A stretch of 64,000 nt of DNA. It comes from Tyto alba. Its lineage: Eukaryota > Chordata > Aves > Strigiformes > Tytonidae. The notes below the pieces were generated by a model that was not told the DNA's origin, did no database searches, and saw only the letters and a program-made list of their open reading frames with translations. Positions 13,001-25,226 of the stretch are shown piece after piece (position 1 is the stretch's first letter; every line of letters starts with the position of its first letter). Location: NCBI RefSeq assembly GCF_018691265.1, contig NW_024881322.1:16083489-16147488 (forward strand), given 5' to 3'. Both the position numbers and the translations under genes were made by a program.

Positions 13001-16000
13001 CATGTAGGTCTCCAGCCTTGAAGGTGGAAGTGGGACACCTCTACCTCACCCCAAGGCAGTACTGATGTCTGTGCCAAGGATCTTGGTCTGTTGGATATGA
13101 GAATATTGTCATTTTTTTGCAGGCTTCTGTTTTGTTTTGCTTTTTCTTCTCAGGTGTGCATGGACTTTTAATGTTTCTCTTAAAACCTCAGCTCCAGGAA
13201 GCAAGTGATTACGTGAGACATTCAGCCTTCATTTGAAATGACAGAGAAGAGTTTCTAGTCTCATAGCTATGCAGAGAAAAAAATGGGAAGGAAAAAAAAG
13301 ATTCCCTAATGTTCAAAATCAGTAGGGCAAAAAGGTCCAATCCCAGAATTAAGTTCTTCACATCTGGGAGCAATAAACACCGATGACATAAAATTACAAT
13401 AATGCCAGCTACAATCAAGAACCATATGATACTTTTGTCAAGACAGAGGTATTAACACAGCTGCCCTGGTACATCTTCCAGTCCTCCCAGTCCTCAGCAT
13501 TTAAATGCTTTCCATTAGAAACAGGCTTCATCTTCCTTCTGCCCCCAGAGACTGGGAGCTGACTTGGCAGAGCACAGCACCCACCACGCTCTCCCTTTTG
13601 GCTATAGGTGAAGAAACCTCTTTACACACAGAGCCATTCACTTGATTCTGCCCAGGTTTAAGTTATCCTGCACTCTCCCTGGTGAAAAAGCAGATATTGG
13701 CAGGGGGCTGTGAAATACTTTGCAACTCTTCAACATGAAAGGTACTGTTAAAGAGGAGGTGTAATTATTAACCCGTGAGCTAGAGGAGACTCTCTGAGAA
13801 CTTGGAAACAAACCTAAAACTTGTAATCAGGATCAAACTAGTCACCTGAGGGAGGGCGGAGGGGGGACAGCAAAAATGTATTTCACAGGGCAGAAAGGCA
13901 ACAGCAGTCTTGTTAGCACATGTTAGTAAATGTACCCATTTCTCTCATTTTCCATCTGAAAATTAAAGTTATTATGAGGAACATATTTCCTTTTTCATAC
14001 TTCATGAAAATAGCTGGAGCCAGACTCTACTAAATGATACTGAGCACCTCACAGCTTGTGCCTGTAGGTATCCTATTAAAATTGGTCTCGCATTTATTGG
14101 ATTACTCTCTGCAGCGCGAATGGCGTGCAGCGCGTATCTGACTAACAACTGACAAACAATGTGAACAGAGCGAGCCTTGCTGGATGAAGACGATTTGTTA
14201 TTTATCAGGTCCATTTATCTCCTGCGTCTGCTAGAGCTCAGTCGCTCTCCCCCAGGGCTCAGCAACAGCGGTTGGGTGCCCCAAGGCTGGATGGGTCCTT
14301 CTCTGAAGCCTCTGTCCTGAACGCGAGTTTCTCTCTCTGCCTCATGTTTCAGCAACACCTCAAAGTCCCAAACACGATCGGCGTCAGCTTGCACCTTACA
14401 TAGATTAAAAGGCATCCTTTGGCTTGAATGACAGAGAAACAAGTAAACACCCTCCTCTTCCTCTGCTGCTATTTACCTGCCTCCCAGCTCCCCGCCCTCC
14501 CGTGAGCTCCGGGGAGCGGAGCGGTGGGCTTTCCTGTGTCTGCCAGTCCTGGCTACATTCGTACTCCCCATCCCTGTGTTTCTGCTCCTCAACTGCACAT
14601 ACCCCTGCTGCTTCTCCACTGGGGAAAACCAGCCACACCACTAGAAAACCACAGGCTCTATGTGACTGACAGCCTGCCCAGCCTCCTTGCCACAACACAT
14701 GAGGCAGGACGTACGCGGGACAGTGGAACAGGGATTTGTAAACAGAACTTTTGTTGTTGTTGTTGTTTTTAAAGCTTAATCTCTGACATCTGAAAGGAAT
14801 ATTTAATTTCCCATCAGACCAGTGCTCGCCTGTGCCTGCCGTGGTGCCATGCAGGGACACCACATCCAGGGAGATGCGGGGTAATGGGCACCAGGACCTC
14901 AGCACCTGGGAAAAGGCCACGGCCATCCAGGGAGACACAGGCTAACTTTGAGTAAAAAGCATTTCAAGAGCCAAATGAAAGGAGCGTATACTTTGATTCA
15001 GAATATAAATAAATGCTGGAACAGGAGAATTTTCTGTCATTTAACCCAGCAAAGGAACATGGCAGGCCGGCTACACCTTCTAAAGTAGCCACATGGGTTA
15101 GTCAGAAGGCGGGGGAAAAAAAAACCAAAAAAAACAAAACACAAATCATCTTGTTTAAATTTTACCTCAGGCTAAACTGTATGGGAATCTGACCTGTTTC
15201 ATCCCCTAGTGTTTATCCCATGCTTCCTAACAAATGGGAACCGGACCTAATTCTTTTGCAACAAAGTTCTGATCTAGGATGAATTATATGTTCAGCTCTG
15301 TCACCAGCCTCATCTGCTACGCGGGGTGGCAAATTATTCAGCTGCTCTGTGTTTCAGTTTCATGGTCTAGGTCAACGACGACAGTTTTGCCAACATCCTT
15401 TGAACAAGATTCCTGTGATATCTTTATGAGAAGTCTCATTTCAACATGAAGCAGAGCCTTCTCTCCCAGTTGCAAGTGGCATGCTGAGGGTCACGCATGT
15501 GGGTTGGGTGGCACCATTACAAAAGGGCACTGCAGACCTCTGAGGTTAACCTATTTTAGACCTGCCATTATAGGGAAAACGGGGAGTTGAGTGCTGTACA
15601 ATGAGCATATCAAACGACAAGATATCCCTTTTGGGCAGCAGAAATCTGCCCTTTCTGCTGCACCCGGGAGCAGGAATATCTCCTGAGGTTACACTGACAG
15701 AGACCAAATTAAATAGGAACCTTCACTGTTCTCCATAATTAATATTCTTTCCTCACACTGTCTCTGCCTCCTCTGATGGCTTAAACACCAGCTGTAACAT
15801 GCCATCCTCTATGCTTAAGTTTCTTTCTTAGTCATAACTTCAAAAAACCCAAAACTTTTAATTTGTTCCATGACTTTCAACCATATTGTCCTCCTTCCAC
15901 ACAGTACAAACAACTCAGCAACCATGACCTGCACCCTTTTGGACATTAATCCTGCGCGTTGACACAGTTACAACACACTTGAATGTCTCTTTTTACTCAC

Positions 16001-17384
16001 TCGTTGAATTTAAATAACATTTAAACGTGGCACATAGGGGAGCAGATCACCAAAGGTGATGCCTTAGCAGTGTTTTCAGTCATCGTCCACCACAATGAAA
16101 GGACAGTCAACAACGTGCAGACAAGGGGGGGAAGATGTTAACCTTTTATCCCCACCAGAAATACTTCCTCCAGCAGGATGTTTTGGAATGAAGCCACTGT
16201 TGTGTCCCCACCACCAATGCAGTGTTATTAAAAAAATAAAATAAAAATCCCACCCACCGAATGAAGTCCCTTAACGGGAACCTCTGTCCATCTGGACAGA
16301 GCTGCCTCCCTGCACAAGCAGCTTTTGTTTCATGGAGGCTGCCAGGTATTGTAAAGCTGAAACTCCTGATTGGACTTATTTGGAGCACAAGTTGCAGGAC
16401 AGCAGAGCAAAGGAAAAGAAAGTAGCAAAATTAAATATGCCGAGGGGAAAGTATCAGCTGCCTCATCATTGTAACATAACCATGCACTTATTTTCTTACT
16501 GTTTATTAATAAACACACAAATAATAATAAATAATTATTCTTTCAATTGCTTTTCTTTAGATAAAAACCCCCAAACTCTTCCATTGCTCAGGGCAAGGTA
16601 CTATTATTGCTAAGTCTTCTTCTATCGTAAGATACTGTTTGCTTTCCATATCTCTTATTTGTTCTTACACTTTTTGAAAGTTGTTTCATGAATACTAATT
16701 GAAAAATCTTATAATAGCTATAAAGTGAAATAAGAAAACAAGCAGGAGATACGCACACAGAAAGGTGTTTTGATAAGTAGTGGTGATTTGCTGACAAGTG
16801 AATGAGAGTGGGTAACAGCAATGTGTAACTCTGATGCTGTCAAAAAGGGTGCGAACATCTTGGCACAGGAAAAGGTACACTGCCTAGGAGATGTACAGGA
16901 AAGGGGGAAAGCACAGAAAGAAATTCCAGGCCAAAAAGAAATTAATCTCATTGGCCTTTCCAGATTAGCTTCCTGCCTCAGCAGAAGTCCTCTGCTTTTT
17001 TTATCCCTGTTTTCATTCATTTTGTCTGCTTCTTTACCATCCAGCACCTATGTTGCCCTTCATACTTCCTGCCTGATGAGTCCAGGGATTAGCTGGTCAA
17101 AGGCAATGGGAGGTTCAGGACATTCTCCTCTGCTATAGAAGATACTTACATTTTTTTAAAAAATTAATTGTTCAAGAACGCAATTTTATATTTTTCCCTT
17201 TTTTTTTTTTTTTCCCTTAAGTAAACATGGGGTAGCTCCTTGTCAGGTGTTTCACAAATAGGTACCTATGTCCAAGTGTCACAGAAACAATACAAACATC
17301 ATCAACCACTGGTGCACCCAGACATGAAAACAGGTATGCTGACACATTCTACAGGTTTGTAGTGGGGAAGAAAGTTGTTCTGGT
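10020..17384. other. Non-coding DNA, possible old CR1 scrap near 10.4 kb
   Basis: I see no gene. Around 10405-10450 the sequence is weakly like the antisense 3' end of an old CR1 (AATCACAGAACTGCAGAGG and following), but too diverged to be sure. A (AT)10 dinucleotide run lies at about 12467-12486. The part from 14.1 to 14.9 kb is somewhat GC-richer, with a (GTT)n stretch near 14751-14766. Open frames there resemble no family I know. Confidence 0.5.
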
Positions 17385-18132
17385 TATCACAGATTGGTTT
17401 GGGTGGGAAAGGACCTTAAAGCCCCCCCAGTGCCACCCCCTGCCCCAGGCAGGGCCCCCTTCCCCCAGCCCAGGGGGCTCCCGGCCCCGTCCAACCTGGC
17501 CTTGAACCCTTCCAGGGAGGGGGCAGCCACAGCTGCTCTGGGCACCCTGGGCCAGCGCCTCACCCCCCCCACAGGGAACAATTTCTGCCTTAGATCTCAC
17601 CTAAATCTCCCCTCTTTCCGTTTAAAACTTACCCCTTGTGCTAAACCCATACTCCCTGCTAAAAAGTCCCTCCCCACCTTTCCTGCCCCCCCTCTAAGCC
17701 CTGGGAGGCCGCTCGAAGGGCTCCCCGGACCCTTCTCTTCTCCAGGCTGAACCCCCCCAACTCTCTCAGCCTGGCCCCCCAGGGGAGCTGCTCCAGCCCC
17801 CCCAGCATCTCCGTGGCCTCCTGTGGCCCCGCTCGAGCAGCTCCGGGTCCTTCTGCTGTTGGGGGCCCCCGAGCTGGCCCCAGCACTGCAGGGGGGTCTC
17901 CCCAGAGCGGAGCAGAGGGGGAGAATCCCCTCCCTGGCCCTGCTGCCCCCCCTGCTCTGGCTGCAGCCCAGGGCACGGGTGGGTTCTGGGCTGTGAGCGC
18001 ACGGGGCTGCCTCACGGGCAGTTTTCCCCCCACCAACCCCCCCAGTCCCTCTCCTCGGGGCTGCTCTCCAGCCACCCCTCGCCCAGCCGGGGTTTGTGCT
18101 GGGGATTGCCCCGACCCACGGGCAGCACTTAG
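17385..18132 (-). mobile_element. CR1 LINE 3' fragment (copy A, GC-rich)
   Basis: Read on the plus strand this is the reverse complement of a CR1 3' end. It starts with ATCACAGATTGGTTTGGGT, continues with GACCTTAAAG and CCAACCTGGCCTTGAACCC, and later has TCTTCTCCAGGCTGAAC and AGAGCGGAGCAGAGGGGGAG, all hallmarks of avian CR1. The element is 5'-truncated, as CR1 usually is, and holds only the end of ORF2 plus the 3' UTR. It is unusually C-rich on the plus strand. Long open frames on both strands here come from base composition and element sequence, not host genes. It is nearly identical to the copy at 30.2 kb and reaches further 5' by about 70 bp. Confidence 0.9.
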
Positions 18133-20300
18133 ACACCTCCTCTGGTTTTCCCAGGCTTTTCCCCACTCATGCATGCCTAAAATATTTTTCTCCCTCTTCC
18201 TACAAGCCAGTGTAAATGCAATATACACAGATGCCATGAAAAGACAGATTTCCTTCTAACTTTCCTAAAACTGAATGAAGAAACATTTTGAGTTGTGTTG
18301 CATCCAGTAACACCTAATTAAATAGTACTACCTCCTTTCTTTGGATTACAGGTAAAAGGTGCATTTTAAGGAGGTCCATTGTGCTTTTCATTAAAAAAAA
18401 AAAAAAAAAAAAAAAACAATAAGAAAAAAATTGTAATTGGACTTTATTTTTTTTCTTAAAACTTGCAGCTCCTCATGTGCTACTCACATCTGATGGCTTA
18501 ATGACATATCTTGTCATATCATTTAGTAACTACAAGTACCCATAGATTCCCAAACTTTGTGGCAGACACTGTCTGTACATTTATTACATAGATCACATCC
18601 TTGTGAAGCTGCCTTTAATATTATAAATTCATCAAGGCTGCTGTTAAAAATTAACAAAACCCTCATCAACAAATAGGAGAAACAAACAGAGCCACAAGGG
18701 TGTGATCTACCATTTTCCAGAGCTGAAATTTCTTCTCCCTAAATTAAGCTTGTACATCAAAAAAAAAAGGTTTATTGAGGCTCAGCACAGAGGTATTTTG
18801 CTCACAGTCTTGCAAATCACGCTCTGAGCTACTTGTGCAACTCAAGGGTTGAGATGGCTTTTAAATTCCTACAAAACCAGCCCATTCCCAAACAGTGTTT
18901 TGGGGCATCTTTCCAATGGTAGTCTTCTAACAAAAGATGCATTTCTCAAAAGAAAATAGCTCACTGGAAGAGTTTAGTGGAGACAAAACAGAGTCCATCT
19001 CCACCTCAGTGAAGGCAGTACCTCAATGGACCTCCAGCTGTACATCTTCAGCAGGGGAGTCCTCCAAAGCTGCACTACAACAAAAATGGGCCAGGATTTA
19101 TCTCTGCTGAGATGGTGTATTGAGGTTGCTGCCTTCAACCTGTTACTGTGATATCAAAGTGGTTTTGTAGCACATCTATGGCTGAGAAAGCCCCCTCAGA
19201 TCCTGCCAACATGGTGGTCCTCACAAGAATTTCAGTCACGTGAGATAACGAAAATGAAGCTTGAGCTGTGCCCGCATCCTTCACTTTGATGATAAACAGA
19301 AAATGATGTGCAGGCAACCATACGGGTGCTGCCCCGCCAGAGAAATCCACACACGGCAACGAGCTCGACTTAAGGAAACTCTGTGCATCTAGATGGACAC
19401 AAAACTGCAGGAGCGGCAGAGAAAGCAGGGAGGGATGATTCGCAGGAAGTTCATACCATTAAAAGGATTGGACACAATATATGACGGTTGCCTGGGTAGG
19501 ATCCGGCTATCGGGTATTAAAAATCAGTTCTGTACATAAGAAAAGAATGATTCCTGGCATTGTTAAAACCTTCAAATATGCATTGCTGCTCACTTTTTTC
19601 TTCCTTCAGGGTTCAGGTAATAGTCTCATCCTGGCAGCTCTATACAGTTTAACAAGTCTAAATTAAATTTTTATTTGTTTGGTAAATGACCCTTAATAAA
19701 AGGGCTATAAATAAGATGAATGAGTATGGCTGAGGAAACTGCAAATCCTATACAATGCACTGTCAAACAAATACAGCATAACAGACTTCTCAAAACAAAG
19801 CAAGCCTAGAACAGCCTGTATGTTTTGTGCAAGACCCTTAGCATGGGGTGTCTTGTGCTGGACTAAAGAAATGTGCTAAAATACCTTAATTTGTGAACTG
19901 CTAACTTGCCCAACATGAGCATAGTAAAAAGTCATTGTTGTCAAAGAGGGTGCGAAGACACACAGGCTGGTTTTTATTAGTGTTCAAAAAGAAGGAAAAT
20001 TTGCAGACTTGGGATACTTATTGTCCTGATGGAGCACCTGTAGTCACAGCTCACAGAAATTACTACAGGACTTCTCTGCTGCTATCTCGAGAGTCAGATC
20101 CTCTGTCAACATTACCTGGAAAGATGCAGACATAGCTGGTGGTACTGAGCTCAGAGAGTTCCTTATCTAGCTCAGATAAATCCTTTCCATCTGGTCTTTA
20201 GGGGAGGTAAGACATTCAACGGGGGGAACGAATCAAAGCTAACAGCCACAGTACAGCAGGAAACCAGAGTTAGGAATCCTTACTGGCCTCTGGGCTTTGT
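18133..20300. other. Non-coding DNA with long poly(A)
   Basis: A pure A run of about 24 nt lies at 18391-18416, followed by further A-rich sequence. No gene, RNA or repeat family was otherwise recognised. Confidence 0.55.
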
Positions 20301-20309
20301 TTTCCCCAC

Positions 20310-20751
20310 ACCATCCATGGCAGCAAACGGGGAGCTGCGGGGAGCTCTGGCTGGGTTTGACTCTGCTTACACGCTCTCACTCCAGATGATGTTTCGAATA
20401 CCACGCTCCCCCTTCACCCCACGGCTCACTTTTGGGGTGGGGCGATTTCGCTGCGGGTGTGAGTACAGGGCACTGCGAGAAGGGCAGCAATCCTCTCCGA
20501 GGCAAGTAGGCGAGCGCGTCGGACTGCTCGAAGATCATCACTTCGGGGTATAAACAGAGGGCGAGGGCTGAATCGCTTCAGATGACATTGCCCGGCAGGT
20601 GGAGGTGACCGTGCCCACCTCTTCCCCGGCACCCACAGCCGCGACCCGACACGCCAGAGAGATGCGGCGGCCGGGTCTGTCCTGGTGGCAAAGGGCGTGG
20701 GGATTTGGTGTGCCAACGGGACGGGTCTCAAAACCTCATCCAGAAAGCCAG
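20310..20751 (+). promoter_or_regulatory. CpG-rich candidate promoter and first exon
   Basis: A CpG-rich patch stands out from AT-rich surroundings. It contains a canonical TATAAA at 20549-20554 preceded by a GC-rich element. About 30 bp downstream a transcript could start. From there the sequence runs to CCAG/GTTAGG, a possible splice donor at 20751/20752. An ATG at 20662 stays open for 30 codons up to that donor, but the peptide (starting MRRPGLSWW) is not one I recognise. Everything beyond base composition, TATA and donor match is inference. It may be a non-coding RNA promoter, an orphan CpG island or chance. Confidence 0.3.
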
Positions 20752-20759
20752 GTTAGGTC

Positions 20760-23700
20760 TTGTGTTATCTGCTGAGGCACATAGAAAGGTGTTTGTTGCC
20801 TTAATCAGGGATTCCCGGATGATTTCTTCACTTTGACAGTAAAACTCAATGAAGCTTCTTCAACAGACTGTCTGGTCATTTTTAATATTGAGAATCAGTA
20901 TCTCACTCTCTTGATAGAGGGATGAAAACACAGAAACCTAGTTTGACTGAAAACTAGATCTTTAAAATTTTTATGTGTATCCAGCAGCATGAATCAGCAC
21001 TTCTCTGTCACCCTATGAAGTGAAGGAATGGAAAAAAACCCACAGCCCACACTAACACTTCCCCATCTCCCTCCCCACCCCATTAACCTTTGACAGAACC
21101 TCGATCTAGGCACCAAAACAGTTCTCAGCTGTGGAAGCATTAGCACTTCTATGCTATATATAGAAAGTATATAATGTATAAATATTAATATATTAATAAT
21201 GCAAGAAAACCATTAATGTATTAATAGAATATATTGAATTATACATAAAAATTAAATATATAGAGAGAGAATTACCACCCCAGTACCTTCAAGCCACGTG
21301 CCATATATATAAAAAATAAAAATCATGTCTGCATGTGTATATATACATATATTAAAAAAAATATACAGCTTTTCTAGGGGAATTTCACAACTTGCAATTT
21401 GATCTGTAGGGCTCGCACTGGACTAAGCTTTTCCAAATGCCTGGGGCTGCGCAGGAGCGTGCAGTCGCGTGTACAGCCTGGGGATCTACACCAGTAACAC
21501 CTAAAGGCAAATCTCTATGTCACTGGGAACTGATGGACGCAGCCAGTTCCTGGTTTGCCTAAAGCTCATGAATGAATGCTGGAAAAGGCACCTTTAGAAA
21601 AGTCTTGTACGACTCTGGCCTGTTACAAATATGAAATTCTTATTTTTATTCAGAACTATGTGAAAACTAGCAGTCCACATTTTCCAACTTTAGGCACACA
21701 GATAATAGTAGCACTTCTGGAAAAATACCTCGTTTTGTTAAACTGGTGAGTCAGGATCCATTTCCCAGTTCAGCTTGTATTTTGTTTTCTTGTTTCCAGA
21801 AAGTTAGAAGCCTTCTTACTGACAGTTGGCAAGTGCTAATAGCAAACTGTAGTACCAGTATGGGGGGGGGGTGGGGAAAATAAAAAGAAAAAAATTGGGA
21901 AAGCCTTTCTGGGTCTATTCAAAATCATTTCAGAAAGCACAAGAGATGTCTTGAGAAGGAAAAAAAATGAAATAAAATTTCAAACTCTGGTAAATGCTTA
22001 AAGGAAAATTAAACTTCCTGAATATTAGTTATGCTTTTCATTATATGCAGCTTTCCATTTGCAAGTTTTATTTTAATAATCTTCACAGGGTCAATGGAAG
22101 GGGAAAGAGTTATGTAAAACCCCCAACTCTTTTGTTGTCATACTGGGGGTATGACATTTTTATCTTTAAGTATCAGGAGGAAAGGGTTGTGTCCTCATGC
22201 TAAAGAAGCTAATGAGGCCCATGGGAACACAGCTCTGCTGACTTTCAGTGCTATTTACATTGGAGTCACTCTTAATTTCCTGATCTTAGCAAGGTTTGAA
22301 AAGAAAAACATGGCTGATCAACAAAATTTTATCTGCACTCAGAGATAACATACACATTAGTACATATTAGAATTTGACATAGGACATAGCAAAACCACAC
22401 ACATATATAAAAATATATGTAAAGATATTTTCTTACAGCATCTGATAAATAACTTTGTTGTTTCAGAGAATGCCAAACAGCTACAAGATACACAGGCTTT
22501 TGACAAATCTACGTAAATATCTTTAGATATTTTTGTTGTTAACACTAGTCACATAAAGCTGAGATTAAAGAAAGAAGTAGTTTGCCGAGAGTTTGATTCT
22601 TCTTTTTTTAAAGGCAACTGAGCAGGATCTCAGTTTTTTAAATAGCAGTAGGCCAGGCATGGATAAACTTTCTAGTGAGATAAGAGGTGCCTAAAGTCCA
22701 ATTTCCATTGGGGAGTGAAAACAACCGTCTATCAAACTCAGTAAATAATGATTGATGAGAACAATCTTGCTTGGGTAGAAAAAGTTAGGGGGGCCTGGGG
22801 GAAACTAAGACCTGAAAAGTGACCAAATGTGTGATATGTTTGAGGGGGCCTCCTGATTGCACAGACAAGAATGGACGACACAGTGGAGACTGATGGTTTT
22901 AAAACTTTTTATAAAGAGCACCTCTTCTAGGGAAGAACAATACAGCAATAAAACACTCACTGTAGCCAAGGACAACCTTGTATTATACATGCACCTCACA
23001 ACACAGACACATGGTCTCTGAACCTGCTCTACCTGATCTTTACGACTCTGAACAACAGCCTGTGTTAGTATAGCTTTTGCTCTGCCAGACACGTATCTTC
23101 ATTTGACCTTTTCTGGGAAATTCATGCTAAGGCTAGGTACTGCAAAAATGGGATTTCACAGTTTGAGATCTGCTCGTCTCATCTCGTCACCTGAAGAAAG
23201 ACATGGAGCAAGTAGGTGTGGAACAACAGCAGCCTAACTACACAGGTTAGATGGCTTTGGCTTTAGGTGGAAAATGGGAGCAAAAATAAAGCCAACATAC
23301 ACATCGTAAAAGCACGAGTGGGCATATTCTGGGCTCAAACCCCAAAGACTGGTCTACATATCTGAATCTAGGTAGGCACCAAGTTTGCAGAGGTTTAGAA
23401 TAACACGGGACATTGCTAAAATACTTTAAAGGGTTCTGCAATGCTTGAGCAGAATGTCAATGGCATGACACAGCTGTGACCACAGGGACTTTTCTGGATG
23501 CTAATATGAGACTTGCTCTTTAAAAAACATAAAACAGAAGGCAGACAATATTTGGCAGAGATTCATATGCTCTCAGAACAAGAAATATTTATTACCAGTG
23601 CACAGACTTTAGAGAAAGGTAAAAATTAAACAGAAACAGTGAGTAATGTCTGTCATTTACAAAATGGTTTCTTAAGATATTAGCATGAAAATACTATATA

Positions 23701-24235
23701 TATATTGTAAATGTGTTGCCATGAGCCTAGGGTTTGGACTTCAATATAACTTAATATCATGTCCTGATTTACAGCAGAAGACAAACAGTCAGAGAAATAG
23801 TTAAGCAAAACAGATCAATGACTTTAATGAGACCTGGGAATTTAATAAGCCACAGGTTAAATATCGATAAGCTTCAGACAGGTGGAACAGGTGTGTAAAA
23901 GGACATAAAGTGACTGCTCTAAGGTTCAATAAACCTCGAAGCTTACTAACGGGTTGTACAAGATAAGTCCTTGGCATGTTCTCTTCCTGCTAAGGTCAAT
24001 CGGGCTCAAGCCGTGCAGAACTGGGATGACTTTTAATGTTGTTCTGAAGTAACACTGCCATCTAGATGTAATCTCCTTACCCATGCCTGCTGCTGATCAC
24101 TTCTGACTTGGGAGATGCTGCCAATCTGATTAGAGCATAACAAAAGCAAAGAGCAAAATGTATCTGTAACTGAAGGTTTGAGTCCAGCCGCAGGCATGTG
24201 CTACTTCAGAAGGAAACCAGATTGACTCAAACTCC
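20760..24235. other. Non-coding, AT-rich DNA
   Basis: No gene was recognised. The part at 21150-21370 is extremely AT-rich (runs of TATA, TTAATA and ATATAT). A G run (about 21863-21874) is followed by purine-rich sequence. Confidence 0.55.
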
Positions 24236-25226
24236 TGTCGTGGTCTGAGTTTAGAGGGCTCATGAGCACCACTCAGCCGCTCATGCCTCCCTTTCCCCCC
24301 CGGTGCTGAGAAGGAGAAAATGAAGCAAAACGGCTCAGGATTTGAGATAAGAATAGGGAGGGGTGACTCACCCATTATGGTCATGGGCAAAAGACAGACT
24401 CAACAGGGGAAGAAAAAATCCATCACTTTAATTCAAATGCTAACAAAGACAACATTTAACAGACAAGGTGGGACAGTGAGAAGCGCCACTACGTCCAAAA
24501 ACTCCTCCCCCCACCCCTCCCTTCTCCGCAGGCTCAGCTCTGCTCCCCATCGCTCCACCTCCTCCCCCAGCAGCGCAGGGGCAGGGATGGGGGTTACAAT
24601 CAGCTCGCTGTTCCTTCCTGCTCGGGACAGGTGAACGCCGCACACCCCTCCCCTGCTCCCCGGGGCTCCCCTCTCACTGCAGACAGGCCTCCAGGAACCT
24701 TCTCAGCAGTGAGTCCTTCCAAAGGGCCACAGACGTTCCCGAGCTGCTCCAGCGTGGGTCCCCCCCGCGTGTTGCAGTTCTCCCAGCGCCGAACCACAAC
24801 AGTGGGGGCTGCTTCTCCCCTCAGAGTCCCGGCCTCCTTCAGGCGCAATCACCTGCTCCAGCGTGGGGTCCTTCATGGGCATTAGGTTGGCCTCCAATGG
24901 TTGACCTCCCTGGGTGGCAGGGGGGGCTGCCCTGCCATCTCCCCACGGGATACAGGAGGGTCTCTACTCCAGCACACCTCCTCCACACCCTCCTTCCTTC
25001 CACTGACCTCGGTGTTCGCACAGGTGCCCTCCTCACAACTCCAACTCCTCCTCTCACATTCCCCTTCTTAAATACATTATCGCAGGGGCGTAGCCATCGT
25101 CACTTGGCCCTGGCCAAAGGTTGGTCTGACTTGGAGCCGGGGGAGCTTTGAGAAGCTTCTCACAGGGATCACTTCTGTACCTTCTGCCCCCACTACCAAA
25201 AATCCCACCACACACAAACCCAGCGG
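24236..25226 (-). mobile_element. Endogenous retrovirus solo LTR (minus strand)
   Basis: Read on the minus strand, this begins near CGCTGGGTTTGTGTGTG and ends with CACGACA. It follows the 45.8-kb LTR closely throughout. Shared landmarks are GAGAAGCTTCTCAAAGCTCC, GATAATGTATTTAAGAAG (TATA-like), GGTCAGTGGAAGGAAGGAGG, GACCCTCCTGTATCCC and GGGTGAGTCA near the 3' end. The 3' terminus at 24236 (TG on the plus strand) is clear. The 5' terminus is mutated (GCG where the sister copy has GCACA), so I could not confirm a target duplication. No gag, pol or env lies beside it, so it is a solo or truncated LTR. Confidence 0.8.

Noticed and set aside
17394..18259. Several long open frames on both strands
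   Set aside because: They lie within the GC-rich CR1 fragment and recur in the copy at 30.2 kb. They reflect element sequence and scarcity of stop codons, not host genes.
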